The notes: a model not told the origin generated them from the sequence alone. A DNA stretch of 16,156 nucleotides from DATJQA01 sp041169145 (GCA_041169145.1 JBEEJO010000012.1:1-16156); one strand, 5' to 3'; positions 1 through 7,407 are shown, numbered from the stretch's first letter. Made by a program: numbers and translations.

Positions 1-2
1 GA

Positions 3-788
3 GTAAAATCAAACACCATCATCGGCGGCCTGGTCATATACGGGTCTCACGATATCCGTTACTCGATCAATTGCCACGCCTCCTCCCATCTTTTCGCCTG
101 CATCGGCCTCCGCAACAAGCAATACTGCATCTTGAACAAGCAGTATACAAAAGAGGAATACGAGGCATTGGTTCCCAAGATCATTGAGCATATGAACGAT
201 ATGCCCTACATCGATGCGAAGGGCGGGGTATACAAATACGGCGAGTTCTTCCCGCCTGAGCTCTCTCCTTTCGCCTACAACGAAACCATCGCCCAGGAAT
301 ACTTCCCGTTGACGAAAGAAGAAGCCCTAAAACAGGGCTACCGCTGGAGAGACCCCGATACGAAGCAATATGTCGTTACGAAAAAGCCAGAGTCCCTCCC
401 GGACCATATCAAGGACGTGGATGATACTATCCTTACCGATACTGTCGGTTGCCTTCATAACGGAACATGCAATGAGCAATGTACTGCCGCTTTTCGTATC
501 ATCCCCGAAGAACTCCAGTTCTACCGCCGCATGAACCTGCCCATTCCCAGGCTTTGCCCGAATTGCCGACACTACGAACGCTTGAAACAGCGTAACCCCC
601 TGAAGCTCTGGCACCGGCAATGCATGTGTGCGGGTTCGACAAACTCATCGCAAGGCGGCACAACCTATCAAAATACCGCCACTCACCAGCACCAAGGATC
701 CTGTACGAACGAATTCGAAACCTCCTACGCCCCCGAATCGACTGCCATAGTCTATTGCGAGCAGTGCTATAATGCTGAAGTCGTATGA
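3..788 (+). CDS. Cys-rich zinc-ribbon protein of CPR bacteria, 5'-truncated by the window edge
   Basis: The reading frame is open from the left edge and stops at TGA 786-788, so this is the C-terminal ~260 residues of a larger protein. A TTG at 132 is not the start, because the conserved region CHASSHLFACIGLRNKQYC lies upstream of it in the same frame. After it comes NKQYTKEEYEALVPKI, then a C..C..C cluster (GCLHNGTCNEQC), a CPNC knuckle (LCPNCRHYERL) followed by RQCMC, and a final knuckle (CTNEF ... YCEQCYNAEVV) ending at the stop. The paired cysteines suggest several structural zinc sites. I recognise the family from Parcubacteria genomes, where it is large, common and uncharacterised. Its function is unknown; any nucleic-acid-binding role is only suggested by the zinc ribbons. 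A TATAAT lies inside the last codons and may serve the next gene. Confidence 0.85.
   Translation, partial: VKSNTIIGGLVIYGSHDIRYSINCHASSHLFACIGLRNKQYCILNKQYTKEEYEALVPKIIEHMNDMPYIDAKGGVYKYGEFFPPELSPFAYNETIAQEYFPLTKEEALKQGYRWRDPDTKQYVVTKKPESLPDHIKDVDDTILTDTVGCLHNGTCNEQCTAAFRIIPEELQFYRRMNLPIPRLCPNCRHYERLKQRNPLKLWHRQCMCAGSTNSSQGGTTYQNTATHQHQGSCTNEFETSYAPESTAIVYCEQCYNAEVV
765..773 (+). promoter_or_regulatory. Possible extended -10 promoter for the DHH operon
   Basis: TGC followed by a perfect TATAAT (768-773) gives an extended -10 box with no convincing -35. It lies in the final codons (Cys-Tyr-Asn) of the upstream CDS, so coding constraint alone could produce it. If real, transcription would start near 780 and the mRNA would carry a ~97-nt leader holding two hairpins. 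Confidence 0.4.
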
Positions 789-803
789 ATACTAAAGCGT
801 CTA

Positions 804-855
804 CTCCGACGATCCGCTTTGCGGATGTCGGAGCCCCGACCAAGGGCGTCGGGGC
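804..855 (+). promoter_or_regulatory. Two adjacent hairpins between the zinc-ribbon gene and the DHH gene
   Basis: Hairpin 1 spans 804-833: CTCCGAC, a one-base bulge, ATCCGC, loop TTT, GCGGAT, GTCGGAG (13 bp). Hairpin 2 spans 833-855: GCCCCGAC, a 7-nt loop, GTCGGGGC (8 bp). They share base 833, and the arms CCGAC and GTCGG could re-pair with each other. No T-tract follows. They could terminate the upstream gene or act as a leader structure for the DHH operon. Confidence 0.5.
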
Positions 856-876
856 AATAGCCGGGTTGCACAAGCG

Positions 877-1758
877 ATGATGCGCCAAGAATTCAAAAAA
901 AATATCGTTGTTATTTACCATGGCGGATGTTCCGACGGATTCGGCGGCGCCTGGGCCGCTTGGAAAAAATTCGGTGATAAAGCGCACTACTATGGTGCGT
1001 CACGTGGCGAACCATCGCTTGATTATCTTCGCGGCAAGCAGATTTATTTAATCGACTTCAGCTATTCGACGGAAGTAGTGCAAAAACTCATCAAGAACAA
1101 TGTTCGCGTTACAGCGATAGACCATCATGTAAGCGCGGAAGAAGCGACAAAACTCACCAAGGACTATCGATATGCGGCACATCATTCCGGATGCGTCCTT
1201 GCGTGGCGCTATTTCCATCCGAAAAAACCGGTGCCGCGGTTGTTGCGCCATATTGAAGATATTGACCTTTGGCGATTCAAGATTCCTCATACGAAAGCGA
1301 TCCGCGCATATTTGGAGACTCAAGATATGAATTTTAAAACCTGGAGCGCATTGGCGAGCCGACTTGAGCGGCCCGAAATACGAACTTCGATACAGAAGCT
1401 CGGAGAACTTGTTCTCTCGTATCAGGAACGACTCTGCGATGAACTCATTGCGGAAGGTGTCGAGCTGGTTCAGTTCGGAAAATATCTCACGCAAGCTGTG
1501 AACGCGCCGAACTTCAATTCGCAGAATTTTACCGACCTTATCGCGGATAAGCTCATACGTCATAGGCCGCCGATGGCCATTGTGTGGAAGGCCGGCAAGA
1601 AAGGAACGAAGGTTTCGTTGCGATCCGACGGTTCCGCTGATGTGGGAAAACTGGCGGCGCGATATGGCGGCGGCGGACACGCGGATTCTTCGGCATTCCG
1701 TTTGCCGCCGGGCGCAAAACTGCCATGGACAGTCGTTCCGGAAAAGAAGCGGCGATAA
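877..1758 (+). CDS. DHH/DHHA1-family phosphoesterase (oligoribonuclease NrnB-like)
   Basis: 293 aa. Family members hydrolyse short RNA or DNA oligomers, or cyclic-dinucleotide products such as pGpG, in the cytoplasm using two metal ions. The visible motifs match in order: HGGCSDGFGGAWAAW at residues 15-29 (Asp20), IDFSYS at 59-64 (Asp60), IDHH at 81-84, a helical linker, and the DHHA1 signature GGGGHADSSAF at 264-274 near the C-terminus. The N-terminal HGGCSDGFGGAW form resembles the NrnB branch rather than RecJ, and the length is too short for RecJ. ATG at 877 or 880 may be used; neither has a Shine-Dalgarno sequence. It is the first gene of a three-gene run with one base between its stop and the next ATG. 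The family is secure; the substrate is inferred. Confidence 0.9.
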   Translation: MMRQEFKKNIVVIYHGGCSDGFGGAWAAWKKFGDKAHYYGASRGEPSLDYLRGKQIYLIDFSYSTEVVQKLIKNNVRVTAIDHHVSAEEATKLTKDYRYAAHHSGCVLAWRYFHPKKPVPRLLRHIEDIDLWRFKIPHTKAIRAYLETQDMNFKTWSALASRLERPEIRTSIQKLGELVLSYQERLCDELIAEGVELVQFGKYLTQAVNAPNFNSQNFTDLIADKLIRHRPPMAIVWKAGKKGTKVSLRSDGSADVGKLAARYGGGGHADSSAFRLPPGAKLPWTVVPEKKRR

Positions 1759-1759
1759 G

Positions 1760-2383
1760 ATGGCCAAGAGCACGCGGAAAAACTACTACGCCTATCGGCT
1801 AGCGGACGGGACGCAGGGGATAGCGGAAAGCTGGGCAGCGTGCGAAAAACTTGTTTCGGGAAAGATGAACGCCCGATATCGCGGCTTCGTTTCTCGGGGA
1901 GAAGCCGCCGACTGGCTTGGAGAAGGCGCACAGTATAAAGCCCGCCCGAGGCTTCCGCTCAGAACGAGATTATCTCCGGGTATCTATTTTGACGCCGGAA
2001 CCGGGCGGGGAGACGGCGTTGAATCCAGTGTGACCAACGAACGAGGGAAGGATCTTTTGCATCTCATTTTGCCAAAGCGGCAGGTCAATCGCTTTGGCAA
2101 ACAGAACGTTCGCGGCAATGTAACGAATAATTACGGCGAACTTCTTGCATTGTCGTATGCGTTGAAGATCGCGGAAAAGCTTGGCATACAAAAAGTGTTC
2201 GGCGACAGCAATCTCGTTATCAAATTCTGGTCGCGCGGCGTCATGAAGCAAAAAACGCTTCCGCCAAAAACCATTCGGCTTATTCGCGAGGTTACGAAAA
2301 TGCGCAAAGATTTTGAGGCAGTCGGTGGAACGGTCGCATATGTTCCCGGCAGTGTAAATCCCGCCGATCTGGGATTTCATTAA
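1760..2383 (+). CDS. rnhA: Ribonuclease HI with N-terminal RNA:DNA hybrid-binding (viroplasmin-like) domain
   Basis: 207 aa. It is expected to cut the RNA strand of RNA:DNA hybrids such as R-loops and primers. Residues 8-53 (NYYAYRLADGTQGIAESW ... GFVSRGEAADWL) resemble the hybrid-binding domain of RNase H1. The RNase H fold follows with the acidic set Asp78 (YFDAGT), Glu127 (NNYGELLAL), Asp149 (FGDSN) and Asp203 (NPADLGFH), so the D-E-D-D catalytic residues are kept. The last Asp motif sits five residues from the C-terminus and reads ADLGFH where a helix ADxLA is usual, so the C-terminal helix is shortened. The ATG at 1760 is chosen because it is one base after the DHH stop; in-frame starts further upstream would lie inside the DHH gene. 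No Shine-Dalgarno sequence is present, so translation is probably coupled. Confidence 0.87.
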   Translation: MAKSTRKNYYAYRLADGTQGIAESWAACEKLVSGKMNARYRGFVSRGEAADWLGEGAQYKARPRLPLRTRLSPGIYFDAGTGRGDGVESSVTNERGKDLLHLILPKRQVNRFGKQNVRGNVTNNYGELLALSYALKIAEKLGIQKVFGDSNLVIKFWSRGVMKQKTLPPKTIRLIREVTKMRKDFEAVGGTVAYVPGSVNPADLGFH

Positions 2384-2384
2384 A

Positions 2385-2921
2385 ATGCTCAGCCTTCCGA
2401 AAGCGTTCATGTATTGTCCCCGGTGCGCCGGCAGACTTCAATGGGCGGCATCGCGCAGATTCGGCACGTGCCTTTCGTGCGGCAACGAGATCTACGACCA
2501 ACCGAAGATCGTCGTAACCGGCATCCTTCATGACGACCAGGGCCGCATATTGCTGGTGAGACGGGCGAAAGAACCGCACAAGGGGAAATGGGATACGCCG
2601 GGAGGATTCGTTGAAACGGGAGAGTCGGCCGAAAACGCTTTGCGCCGCGAGATCAAGGAGGAGATGGGCATACGCCTTGGTGCGTTGGCGTACGTCGCGT
2701 CGTTTCCCGGGGTATATCCATACCAAGGGGTCGGATTTTCGTATTTGGAACTATCGTTCAGCGGAAAGGGCCCCGATATTCGGCGCGTGCGTTGCGATCG
2801 AGAGGAAATAGCGCAGCTCCGGTATGTTCACAAAGAAAAGATCCGTTTTGACCAGCTTGCATTTGCGAGCCAGCGTACGGTGTTGCGCATGGTGCGCAAC
2901 GGTGCGTTCGATGACTTGTAA
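2385..2921 (+). CDS. Nudix hydrolase with N-terminal zinc ribbon
   Basis: 178 aa. Nudix enzymes cleave nucleoside diphosphates linked to another group X (NADH, ADP-ribose, damaged dNTPs, capped RNA). A zinc ribbon comes first: Cys11-x2-Cys14 and Cys29-x2-Cys32. The Nudix box is complete: Gly74, Glu80, Arg88-Glu89, Glu92-Glu93 and Gly95, preceded by KGKWDTPGGF. The ribbon-plus-Nudix layout resembles NADH pyrophosphatase NudC and YjhB-like proteins. The NudC SQPWPFPxS motif after the box is not evident, so a NudC assignment is not justified. ATG 2385 begins one base after the RNase H stop; ATG 2409 (before YCPRC) is an alternative. The -35 of the rnpB promoter overlaps its stop codon. The substrate is unknown. 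Confidence 0.88.
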   Translation: MLSLPKAFMYCPRCAGRLQWAASRRFGTCLSCGNEIYDQPKIVVTGILHDDQGRILLVRRAKEPHKGKWDTPGGFVETGESAENALRREIKEEMGIRLGALAYVASFPGVYPYQGVGFSYLELSFSGKGPDIRRVRCDREEIAQLRYVHKEKIRFDQLAFASQRTVLRMVRNGAFDDL

Positions 2922-2943
2922 AATTACATATGCATGATATAAT
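2916..2943 (+). promoter_or_regulatory. Promoter of rnpB
   Basis: TTGTAA (2916-2921), a 16-nt spacer ending in TGA, then a perfect TATAAT at 2938-2943, giving both a -35-like element and an extended -10. The predicted start about 7 nt downstream (2950) coincides with the P1 5' strand of the RNase P RNA. Confidence 0.75.
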
Positions 2944-2949
2944 GATGGA

Positions 2950-3408
2950 CGGCTGGCGATCCAGACGGCTACCGAGCGCATAACGCTTTATGTGCTTGGA
3001 GGAAAGTCCGGACATCCGCCGGTTTTGTTCGCCGCAGGCGATTACAAAACCGAGCGTCCCGAGCTTGTCGAGGGACAACCCTTCGATATGGCTCAGGATG
3101 CTCGATTTTGCACCACCTGCGGCGGGCAAAATCGGCAAAAGTAGCGGCTAACGGCCGCCGTGTGTAAGCATAGAGGTGCGAGCAGTGACGCCCTGAGGCG
3201 AAAGCCGAAGGGGAGCCCTATCCCAAGCTCGATGGCTCAATCCCGCCATAGGGGTAACAAAGCGGGAGTGAAACGGCTAAATCCTTACCGGATGCAAGGG
3301 TCGTACTCCGGCGCGAAGCGCCGGTTTGTGCCCGCACGAATCTGAGAGCGATCGAAGATCCAGAGAAATTGCCGTCCTCGACAGAATCCGGCTTACGGAT
3401 CGCCAGCA
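2950..3408 (+). ncRNA. rnpB: RNase P RNA (M1 RNA), bacterial
   Basis: This is the catalytic RNA that removes tRNA 5' leaders. The universal core is visible: GGAGGAAAGTCCGGAC near 2998-3013 (5' strand of P4) and ACAGAATCCGGCTTAC near 3381-3396 (3' P4 strand). P1 closes the molecule: GCTGGCGATCC at 2952-2962 pairs with GGATCGCCAGC at 3397-3407. About 460 nt is longer than the usual 350-400. Much of the excess lies in one long arm at 3019-3135, where CCGGTTTTG pairs with CAAAATCGG, CGCCGCAGG with CCTGCGGCG, and CAAAA with TTTTG below a repeat-like tip at 3051-3104. Exact ends are inferred from P1 and the promoter and terminator positions. Confidence 0.95.
3051..3104 (+). repeat. REP-like imperfect hairpin forming the tip of the RNase P long arm
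   Basis: CGAGC at 3051-3055 pairs with GCTCG at 3100-3104. Inside it, TCC/GGA and GAGC/GCTC pair, and CGAGGG faces CCCTTCG around an ACAA loop. The half-sites TCCCGAGCTTGTCGAGGGA and CCCTTCG...GGCTCAGGA resemble short dispersed palindromes (CTTCGACAAGCTC type) seen in many environmental genomes. Only one copy is present in this window, so repeat status is inferred. Confidence 0.4.
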
Positions 3409-3410
3409 TC

Positions 3411-3450
3411 AAAGAAGACCTTCGCGTACGCGAAGGTCTTCTTTATTTCG
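3411..3450 (+). terminator. Rho-independent terminator of rnpB
   Basis: A perfect palindrome at 3411-3444: AAAGAAGACCTTCGCG, central TA, CGCGAAGGTCTTCTTT, running into TTTATTT. It starts three bases after the P1 3' strand. Confidence 0.93.
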
Positions 3451-3467
3451 TAATCGGCGCAATGAGC

Positions 3468-3476
3468 TGGTACAAT
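3468..3476 (+). promoter_or_regulatory. Extended -10 promoter of the Mg2+ ATPase gene
   Basis: TGGTACAAT, with TACAAT at 3471-3476. The predicted start near 3483 leaves a leader of ~14 nt before ATG 3497, with no Shine-Dalgarno sequence and no room for an mgtA-type leader riboswitch. Confidence 0.6.
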
Positions 3477-3496
3477 ATAAAACAAGCAACGCGTTC

Positions 3497-6013
3497 ATGG
3501 TTATTCCAGAAGATCTTCAAGAGCTCGCCGCCCATCCGCGCGACGACGTTCTCCGCGCGCTTCATTCCCGCATAGAAGGATTACGTGAGAATGAAGCGCA
3601 TGAGCGGCATCGCGAGATCGGTCCGAACGAACTTCGTCCGCGGAAGAAGATCAGGCCGGTTTTGATCCTCCTTTCGAAATTCAACAATCCCGTCCTGTTC
3701 ATGCTGATAGCGGCGGCGGGCATATCGGCGTTCCTGCGCGAAGCTTTTGATTCCATCATCATCATGTGCATGGTGTTGGCAAGCGTTTTCATCGATTTTA
3801 TCAATACCTACAAGTCAGAGAAGGCGGTGGAGCGACTGGAAGAGCAAGTGCGCATTACTGCCGCAGTGAAGCGCGGAGGGATATTCAAAGAACTTCCGCT
3901 TTCAGCCATCGTTCCCGGAGATGTTTTCAGCATTGTGGCAGGCGACCTTGTTCCTGCGGACAGCATCATCGTTGAACAAAACGACTGCTTTGTGAACGAA
4001 TCCGTGGTGACAGGTGAATCGCTCCCCGTAGAAAAGAACGCGACAGATTCCGCGTCCAAAGTCCTGCTTATGGGAACGAGCGTGGTATCGGGCGAAGCGG
4101 TCGCCATAGCGGCGCGAACCGGACGGCACACGGTTATCGGAAAGATAGCGGAACGGATGACCGAAGCGGAACCGATGACCGCTTTCGACAAGAACTTGCG
4201 GGATTTCAGCTCGCTGGTCTTTCGCCTTTCCATAATACTCGTATTCATTGTCATCGCACTGAATATTGTCGTGGGCGATAAAGACGCTTTTGAAACATTG
4301 CTTTTCGCCGTTGCGATAGCCGTAGGCGTCGCTCCGGAAATGCTGCCGATGATCGTCACAACGAATCTTGTCCGCGGAGCCATCGCCATGGAGAAGAATG
4401 GCGTCATCGTCAGAAATCTCTCCGCGATGCATAATTTCGGCTCCATCGATATTTTGTGTACGGACAAGACCGGGACGCTCACCGAGGACCACATTACCCT
4501 AATCAAATATGTGGACGGTTCCGGCGTCGAGTCGAGCGATGTCCTATTTTGGGGAGCGCTTTCCGCACACTATGTGACTGGTATCCGGCGTTCGCTGGAT
4601 AATGCCATCCGCGAGTTTGAAAAATTCAATCCCGAGACCTGGGAGAAGGTGGATGAAGTTCCATTCGATTTTGAGCGGAAAATGGAATCCATCGTCGTTC
4701 GGCGAGGGACAGAGCATGTCCTTGTCGTAAAAGGCGCACCGGAAGAGCTCGTCGGGCGGTGCGTGAATTATCGCGAGGGCGAACAGATCACGCCGCTTAA
4801 TGACGCCATGCGGCAGCACGTCGCCGAAGAGTACCGCCGGATGAGCGCGCAAGGATTCCGCGTGCTTGCGATCGGAACGCGAGCTATTGAAGCAAGATCG
4901 GGATACACGCGAGCGGATGAACGTGATATCACATTCCTTGGATTTCTTGGATTTCTCGACCCGCCGAAGAAGAGCGCAAAAGAAGTCATCCAGAAGATGG
5001 CCGATTACAACATCGGCATGAAGATCATCACGGGCGACAATCTACTGGTGACGGAAATGATCGCTCGCTCGCTCGATCTTCAGATCACCGGATCGCTTCC
5101 CGGAGAACGTCTCGCGGGAATGAATCGGCAGGAACTGCGTGAAGCCGTGGAACGGGTCAATGTGTTTTCGCGCGTAACACCGGAACAGAAGGAAGACATC
5201 GTTGCCGCGCTCCGCGAGAATGGGCACGTGGTTGGCTATGTCGGCGATGGCGCGAACGATGTGCTTGCTCTTAAAGCCGCGGATGTCGGCATCTCGGTAC
5301 AAAACGCCACGCAGATCGCAAAAGAGAGCGCCGATATCATATTGCTTCGACGCGGGCTCGGCGAGATCGTGCAGGGCGTTGTGGAGGGCCGGCGGACATT
5401 TGCGAACATCTTCAAATACATCACGATGGCTCTCTCGTCCGATTTTGGGAACATGTTCAGCATGCCCATCGCGGCGCTTTTCCTGCCGTTTTTGCCGATG
5501 CTGCCGACGCAGATCATCCTCAACAATCTTTTATATGACATTTCGCAGTTTGCCGTTCCTTTCGACAATGTAGGCCAGGAGTTTTTGCGCCGTGCCAAGA
5601 AGTTCAATATGTCGTTCCTGAAGCGATTTATGGTCGTTTTCGGGCTGGTGAGTTCACTCTTCGATCTTGCGACATTCGCCATCTTGCGCATCGTTTTCGG
5701 ACTCGGCTTCGTAACATTCCAAACGGCGTGGTTTCTCGAATCCATCGCGACGCAAACGCTCGTGGCGAATATCATTCGCAGTCGGGGAGAGCGGGGGAAC
5801 AGGCCGAGTACGATGATGCTCGTAAGCTCCATCGGAATCGCGGTGCTTGCGTGGCTTCTTCCCTATACGCCCGCAGGCCTGATGTTCGGCCTGGAACGCC
5901 TTTCGCCCGGAACATTGTGTATCATCGCAGGAATCGTCACCGCGTATCTTCTCGCGGCGGAGGTCACGAAGCGGTTATTCTATCGACGGTACGGCCATCT
6001 TATAGAGGGCTGA
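3497..6013 (+). CDS. mgtA: Magnesium-translocating P-type ATPase (MgtA/MgtB type, P3B)
   Basis: 838 aa, slightly shorter than the usual ~900 of MgtA. It imports Mg2+ across the cytoplasmic membrane using ATP. An N-terminal cytoplasmic segment (HREIGPNELRPRKK) precedes paired membrane helices (NNPVLFMLIAAAGISAF, IIIMCMVLASVFIDFI). Then come the actuator motif TGES at residues 172-175, AVGVAPEMLPMIVTTNLVRG in TM4, the phosphorylation motif DKTGTLT with Asp323, KGAPEE in the nucleotide domain, and the hinge GDGAND at 583-588. The C-terminal helices carry MgtA hallmarks: NNLLYDISQFAVPFDN, SSLFDLATF and FQTAWFLESIATQTL. ATG 3497 is chosen because earlier in-frame starts fall within rnpB. It sits alone between the rnpB terminator and the SIMPL gene. 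The Mg2+ assignment rests on these family motifs. Confidence 0.93.
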   Translation: MVIPEDLQELAAHPRDDVLRALHSRIEGLRENEAHERHREIGPNELRPRKKIRPVLILLSKFNNPVLFMLIAAAGISAFLREAFDSIIIMCMVLASVFIDFINTYKSEKAVERLEEQVRITAAVKRGGIFKELPLSAIVPGDVFSIVAGDLVPADSIIVEQNDCFVNESVVTGESLPVEKNATDSASKVLLMGTSVVSGEAVAIAARTGRHTVIGKIAERMTEAEPMTAFDKNLRDFSSLVFRLSIILVFIVIALNIVVGDKDAFETLLFAVAIAVGVAPEMLPMIVTTNLVRGAIAMEKNGVIVRNLSAMHNFGSIDILCTDKTGTLTEDHITLIKYVDGSGVESSDVLFWGALSAHYVTGIRRSLDNAIREFEKFNPETWEKVDEVPFDFERKMESIVVRRGTEHVLVVKGAPEELVGRCVNYREGEQITPLNDAMRQHVAEEYRRMSAQGFRVLAIGTRAIEARSGYTRADERDITFLGFLGFLDPPKKSAKEVIQKMADYNIGMKIITGDNLLVTEMIARSLDLQITGSLPGERLAGMNRQELREAVERVNVFSRVTPEQKEDIVAALRENGHVVGYVGDGANDVLALKAADVGISVQNATQIAKESADIILLRRGLGEIVQGVVEGRRTFANIFKYITMALSSDFGNMFSMPIAALFLPFLPMLPTQIILNNLLYDISQFAVPFDNVGQEFLRRAKKFNMSFLKRFMVVFGLVSSLFDLATFAILRIVFGLGFVTFQTAWFLESIATQTLVANIIRSRGERGNRPSTMMLVSSIGIAVLAWLLPYTPAGLMFGLERLSPGTLCIIAGIVTAYLLAAEVTKRLFYRRYGHLIEG

Positions 6014-6043
6014 ACCGTTTCGAGTCGGGATATGTAAGGAATG

Positions 6044-6052
6044 TGGTATACT
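6044..6052 (+). promoter_or_regulatory. Extended -10 promoter of the SIMPL gene
   Basis: TGGTATACT, with TATACT at 6047-6052. The predicted start near 6059 gives a ~40-nt AT-rich leader without a Shine-Dalgarno sequence. No clear -35. Confidence 0.6.
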
Positions 6053-6099
6053 GACGTCAGATAAAGCGTCGTAGAATAATTTTTATTCACACTTTACTT

Positions 6100-6942
6100 A
6101 TGAATACAAAAATAAAAGATGTATTTGGAGTCGCGGCCGCGCTTGCCATTCTTGCGCTTGGCTGGGCGGCAACGCGCTATGTCGATGTATATTCTTCGTC
6201 TATTGAACCCGCGACATTCCGGAGTTTCACGGTCTCCGGGGAGGGTAAGGTTGTCGTCGTGCCGGATGTCGCGCAGATCTGGTTTTCTGTTCTGACGGAC
6301 GGCGGCAAAGACCTGACGGCGCTTCAGACGAAGAATACGGAGAATGTGAACAAGGCGATAGCGTTCGTCAAAGCCCAGGGCGTGAAAGCCGAGGACATCA
6401 AAACGGAGTCGTACAGCATTGATCCGCGTTATCAAAGCTACAAATGCGGTGTTCGCGCGCTGCCGATGGCATACCCTGCCGGCACGAGCGGTACCGAGAC
6501 GTCCGTGGCGTATCCGGCGGAGCCGGCGCCGTGCCCGCCGCCCGACATCGTTGGATATTCCATTCATCAGTCCATATCGGTGAAGGTGCGCGATTTCAAA
6601 AAGATCGGCGATATCCTTTCAGGCGTTGTTGATGCCGGAGCGAACACAGTGAACGGACCGTCTTTCATCGTTGACGACCCGACAAAATCGCGGAACGATG
6701 CGCGTGAAGAAGCCATCAAGAAGGCGCAGCAAAGCGCGGAAGAAATATCGCATGCCGCAGGATTCGGCCTCGGCCGCCTGTTGGGCATAGACGAAGGCGG
6801 AAATTACCCGTTGTATTACGAAAAAGCATATGGCCGCGGAGGTGGGGTTGCGATGGATGCCGCGGCAGCTCCCGCTCCGACCATCGAGCCCGGCTCGCAG
6901 GACATAACGGTGACCGTAACACTGCGCTACGAGATACGCTGA
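6100..6942 (+). CDS. SIMPL-domain (DUF541) envelope protein
   Basis: 280 aa. An N-terminal hydrophobic segment (residues ~8-27, VFGVAAALAILALGWAA) is a signal anchor or uncleaved signal. The SIMPL domain follows: FTVSGEGKVVVVPDVAQIWFSV (~43-64), NVNKAIAFVKAQGVKAEDIKT, SYSIDPRYQSY, then GYSIHQSISVKVRDFKKIGDIL, DAGANTVNGPSF and AREEAIKKAQQSAEEI, closing with DITVTVTLRYEIR. A ~35-residue Pro/Ala/Gly-rich loop (~118-152) interrupts the middle, and a second Ala/Pro-rich segment precedes the last strand. SIMPL proteins are extracytoplasmic and include oligomeric ring-formers and stress-linked proteins; the biochemical role is generally unknown. The start has no Shine-Dalgarno sequence but is the first ATG after the promoter. 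The gene's stop abuts the stop of the convergent gene. Confidence 0.9.
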   Translation: MNTKIKDVFGVAAALAILALGWAATRYVDVYSSSIEPATFRSFTVSGEGKVVVVPDVAQIWFSVLTDGGKDLTALQTKNTENVNKAIAFVKAQGVKAEDIKTESYSIDPRYQSYKCGVRALPMAYPAGTSGTETSVAYPAEPAPCPPPDIVGYSIHQSISVKVRDFKKIGDILSGVVDAGANTVNGPSFIVDDPTKSRNDAREEAIKKAQQSAEEISHAAGFGLGRLLGIDEGGNYPLYYEKAYGRGGGVAMDAAAAPAPTIEPGSQDITVTVTLRYEIR

Positions 6943-7407
6943 TCAGCGAGCGTAGAACTCCGCTTGTATCGGACGACCCGTCCCATCAGAAATGGGCGGG
7001 TCGTTTTCCGGATGGAACGACATATCGCCGTCGTCTCCGTAGAGAACGGCGCGGTAGCGCTCACCGCTCTTGAGCGGTTGCTGTAGAATACCGCCGCCGG
7101 ATTGTATGCCATTGTATTGAGGAAAAAAGAAAGCTCCGAGCGATTCCGGGGAGTTCTGAGGATATACCACGACCCAGCTCGCGCGATCGGTCTGGATCCC
7201 TTGAACAAAGAAACGGACGCCGGCGTCCTGATCGGTCACGAGAAGCGAAGAATGATCGGACGCCGAACGGTGCGTTTCGCTCGGCTTATCCCGTATTTCC
7301 GGTGGTGCAAGCGGTTCTTGTGGCGGGAATATGAGTAATTCAAGAACGAGAAGAGAGCCGGCGAAAAGAAATAGGCCGAACAATGCGATAGAGTTCCAAC
7401 GGGACAT
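6943..7407 (-). CDS. Small membrane-anchored extracytoplasmic protein (resembles DUF7282)
   Basis: 154 aa from the ATG at 7407. An ATG seven codons further upstream (7428) is unlikely, because a TATAAT box lies between the two. An N-terminal hydrophobic anchor (residues ~5-27, NSIALFGLFLFAGSLLVLELLIF) is followed by a Pro/Glu/Ser-rich linker and a ~100-residue beta-type domain: LLVTDQDAGVRFFVQGIQ, ASWVVVYP, SLGAFFF, SGERYRAVLYGDDGD, FHPENDPPISDGTGRPI. The order (DQ, WVVV, G, D-GD, D-P) resembles the DUF7282 beta-sandwich fold; this is by eye only. It is convergent with the SIMPL gene: the palindrome TGATCA at 6940-6945 supplies the stop codon of both genes. No function can be assigned. Confidence 0.75.
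   Translation of the reverse strand: MSRWNSIALFGLFLFAGSLLVLELLIFPPQEPLAPPEIRDKPSETHRSASDHSSLLVTDQDAGVRFFVQGIQTDRASWVVVYPQNSPESLGAFFFPQYNGIQSGGGILQQPLKSGERYRAVLYGDDGDMSFHPENDPPISDGTGRPIQAEFYAR
6973..7007 (+). terminator. Terminator of the SIMPL gene, located inside the convergent CDS
   Basis: ACGACCC-G-(T)-CCCAT, loop CAGAA, ATGGG-C-GGGTCGT (6973-7004), continuing TTTT to 7007. There is a T-tract only on the plus strand. It lies in the last codons of the minus-strand gene, so the same bases encode protein and form the terminator. Confidence 0.78.

Noticed and set aside
1580..1759. Longer N-terminus for the RNase H protein, starting inside the DHH gene
   Set aside because: The extra residues overlap the conserved DHHA1 end in another frame and show no domain similarity. 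ATG 1760 follows the DHH stop by one base.
3326..3496. N-terminal extension of the Mg2+ ATPase upstream to 3326
   Set aside because: The stretch encodes the 3' part of RNase P RNA, its terminator and the ATPase promoter. The family N-terminus fits ATG 3497.
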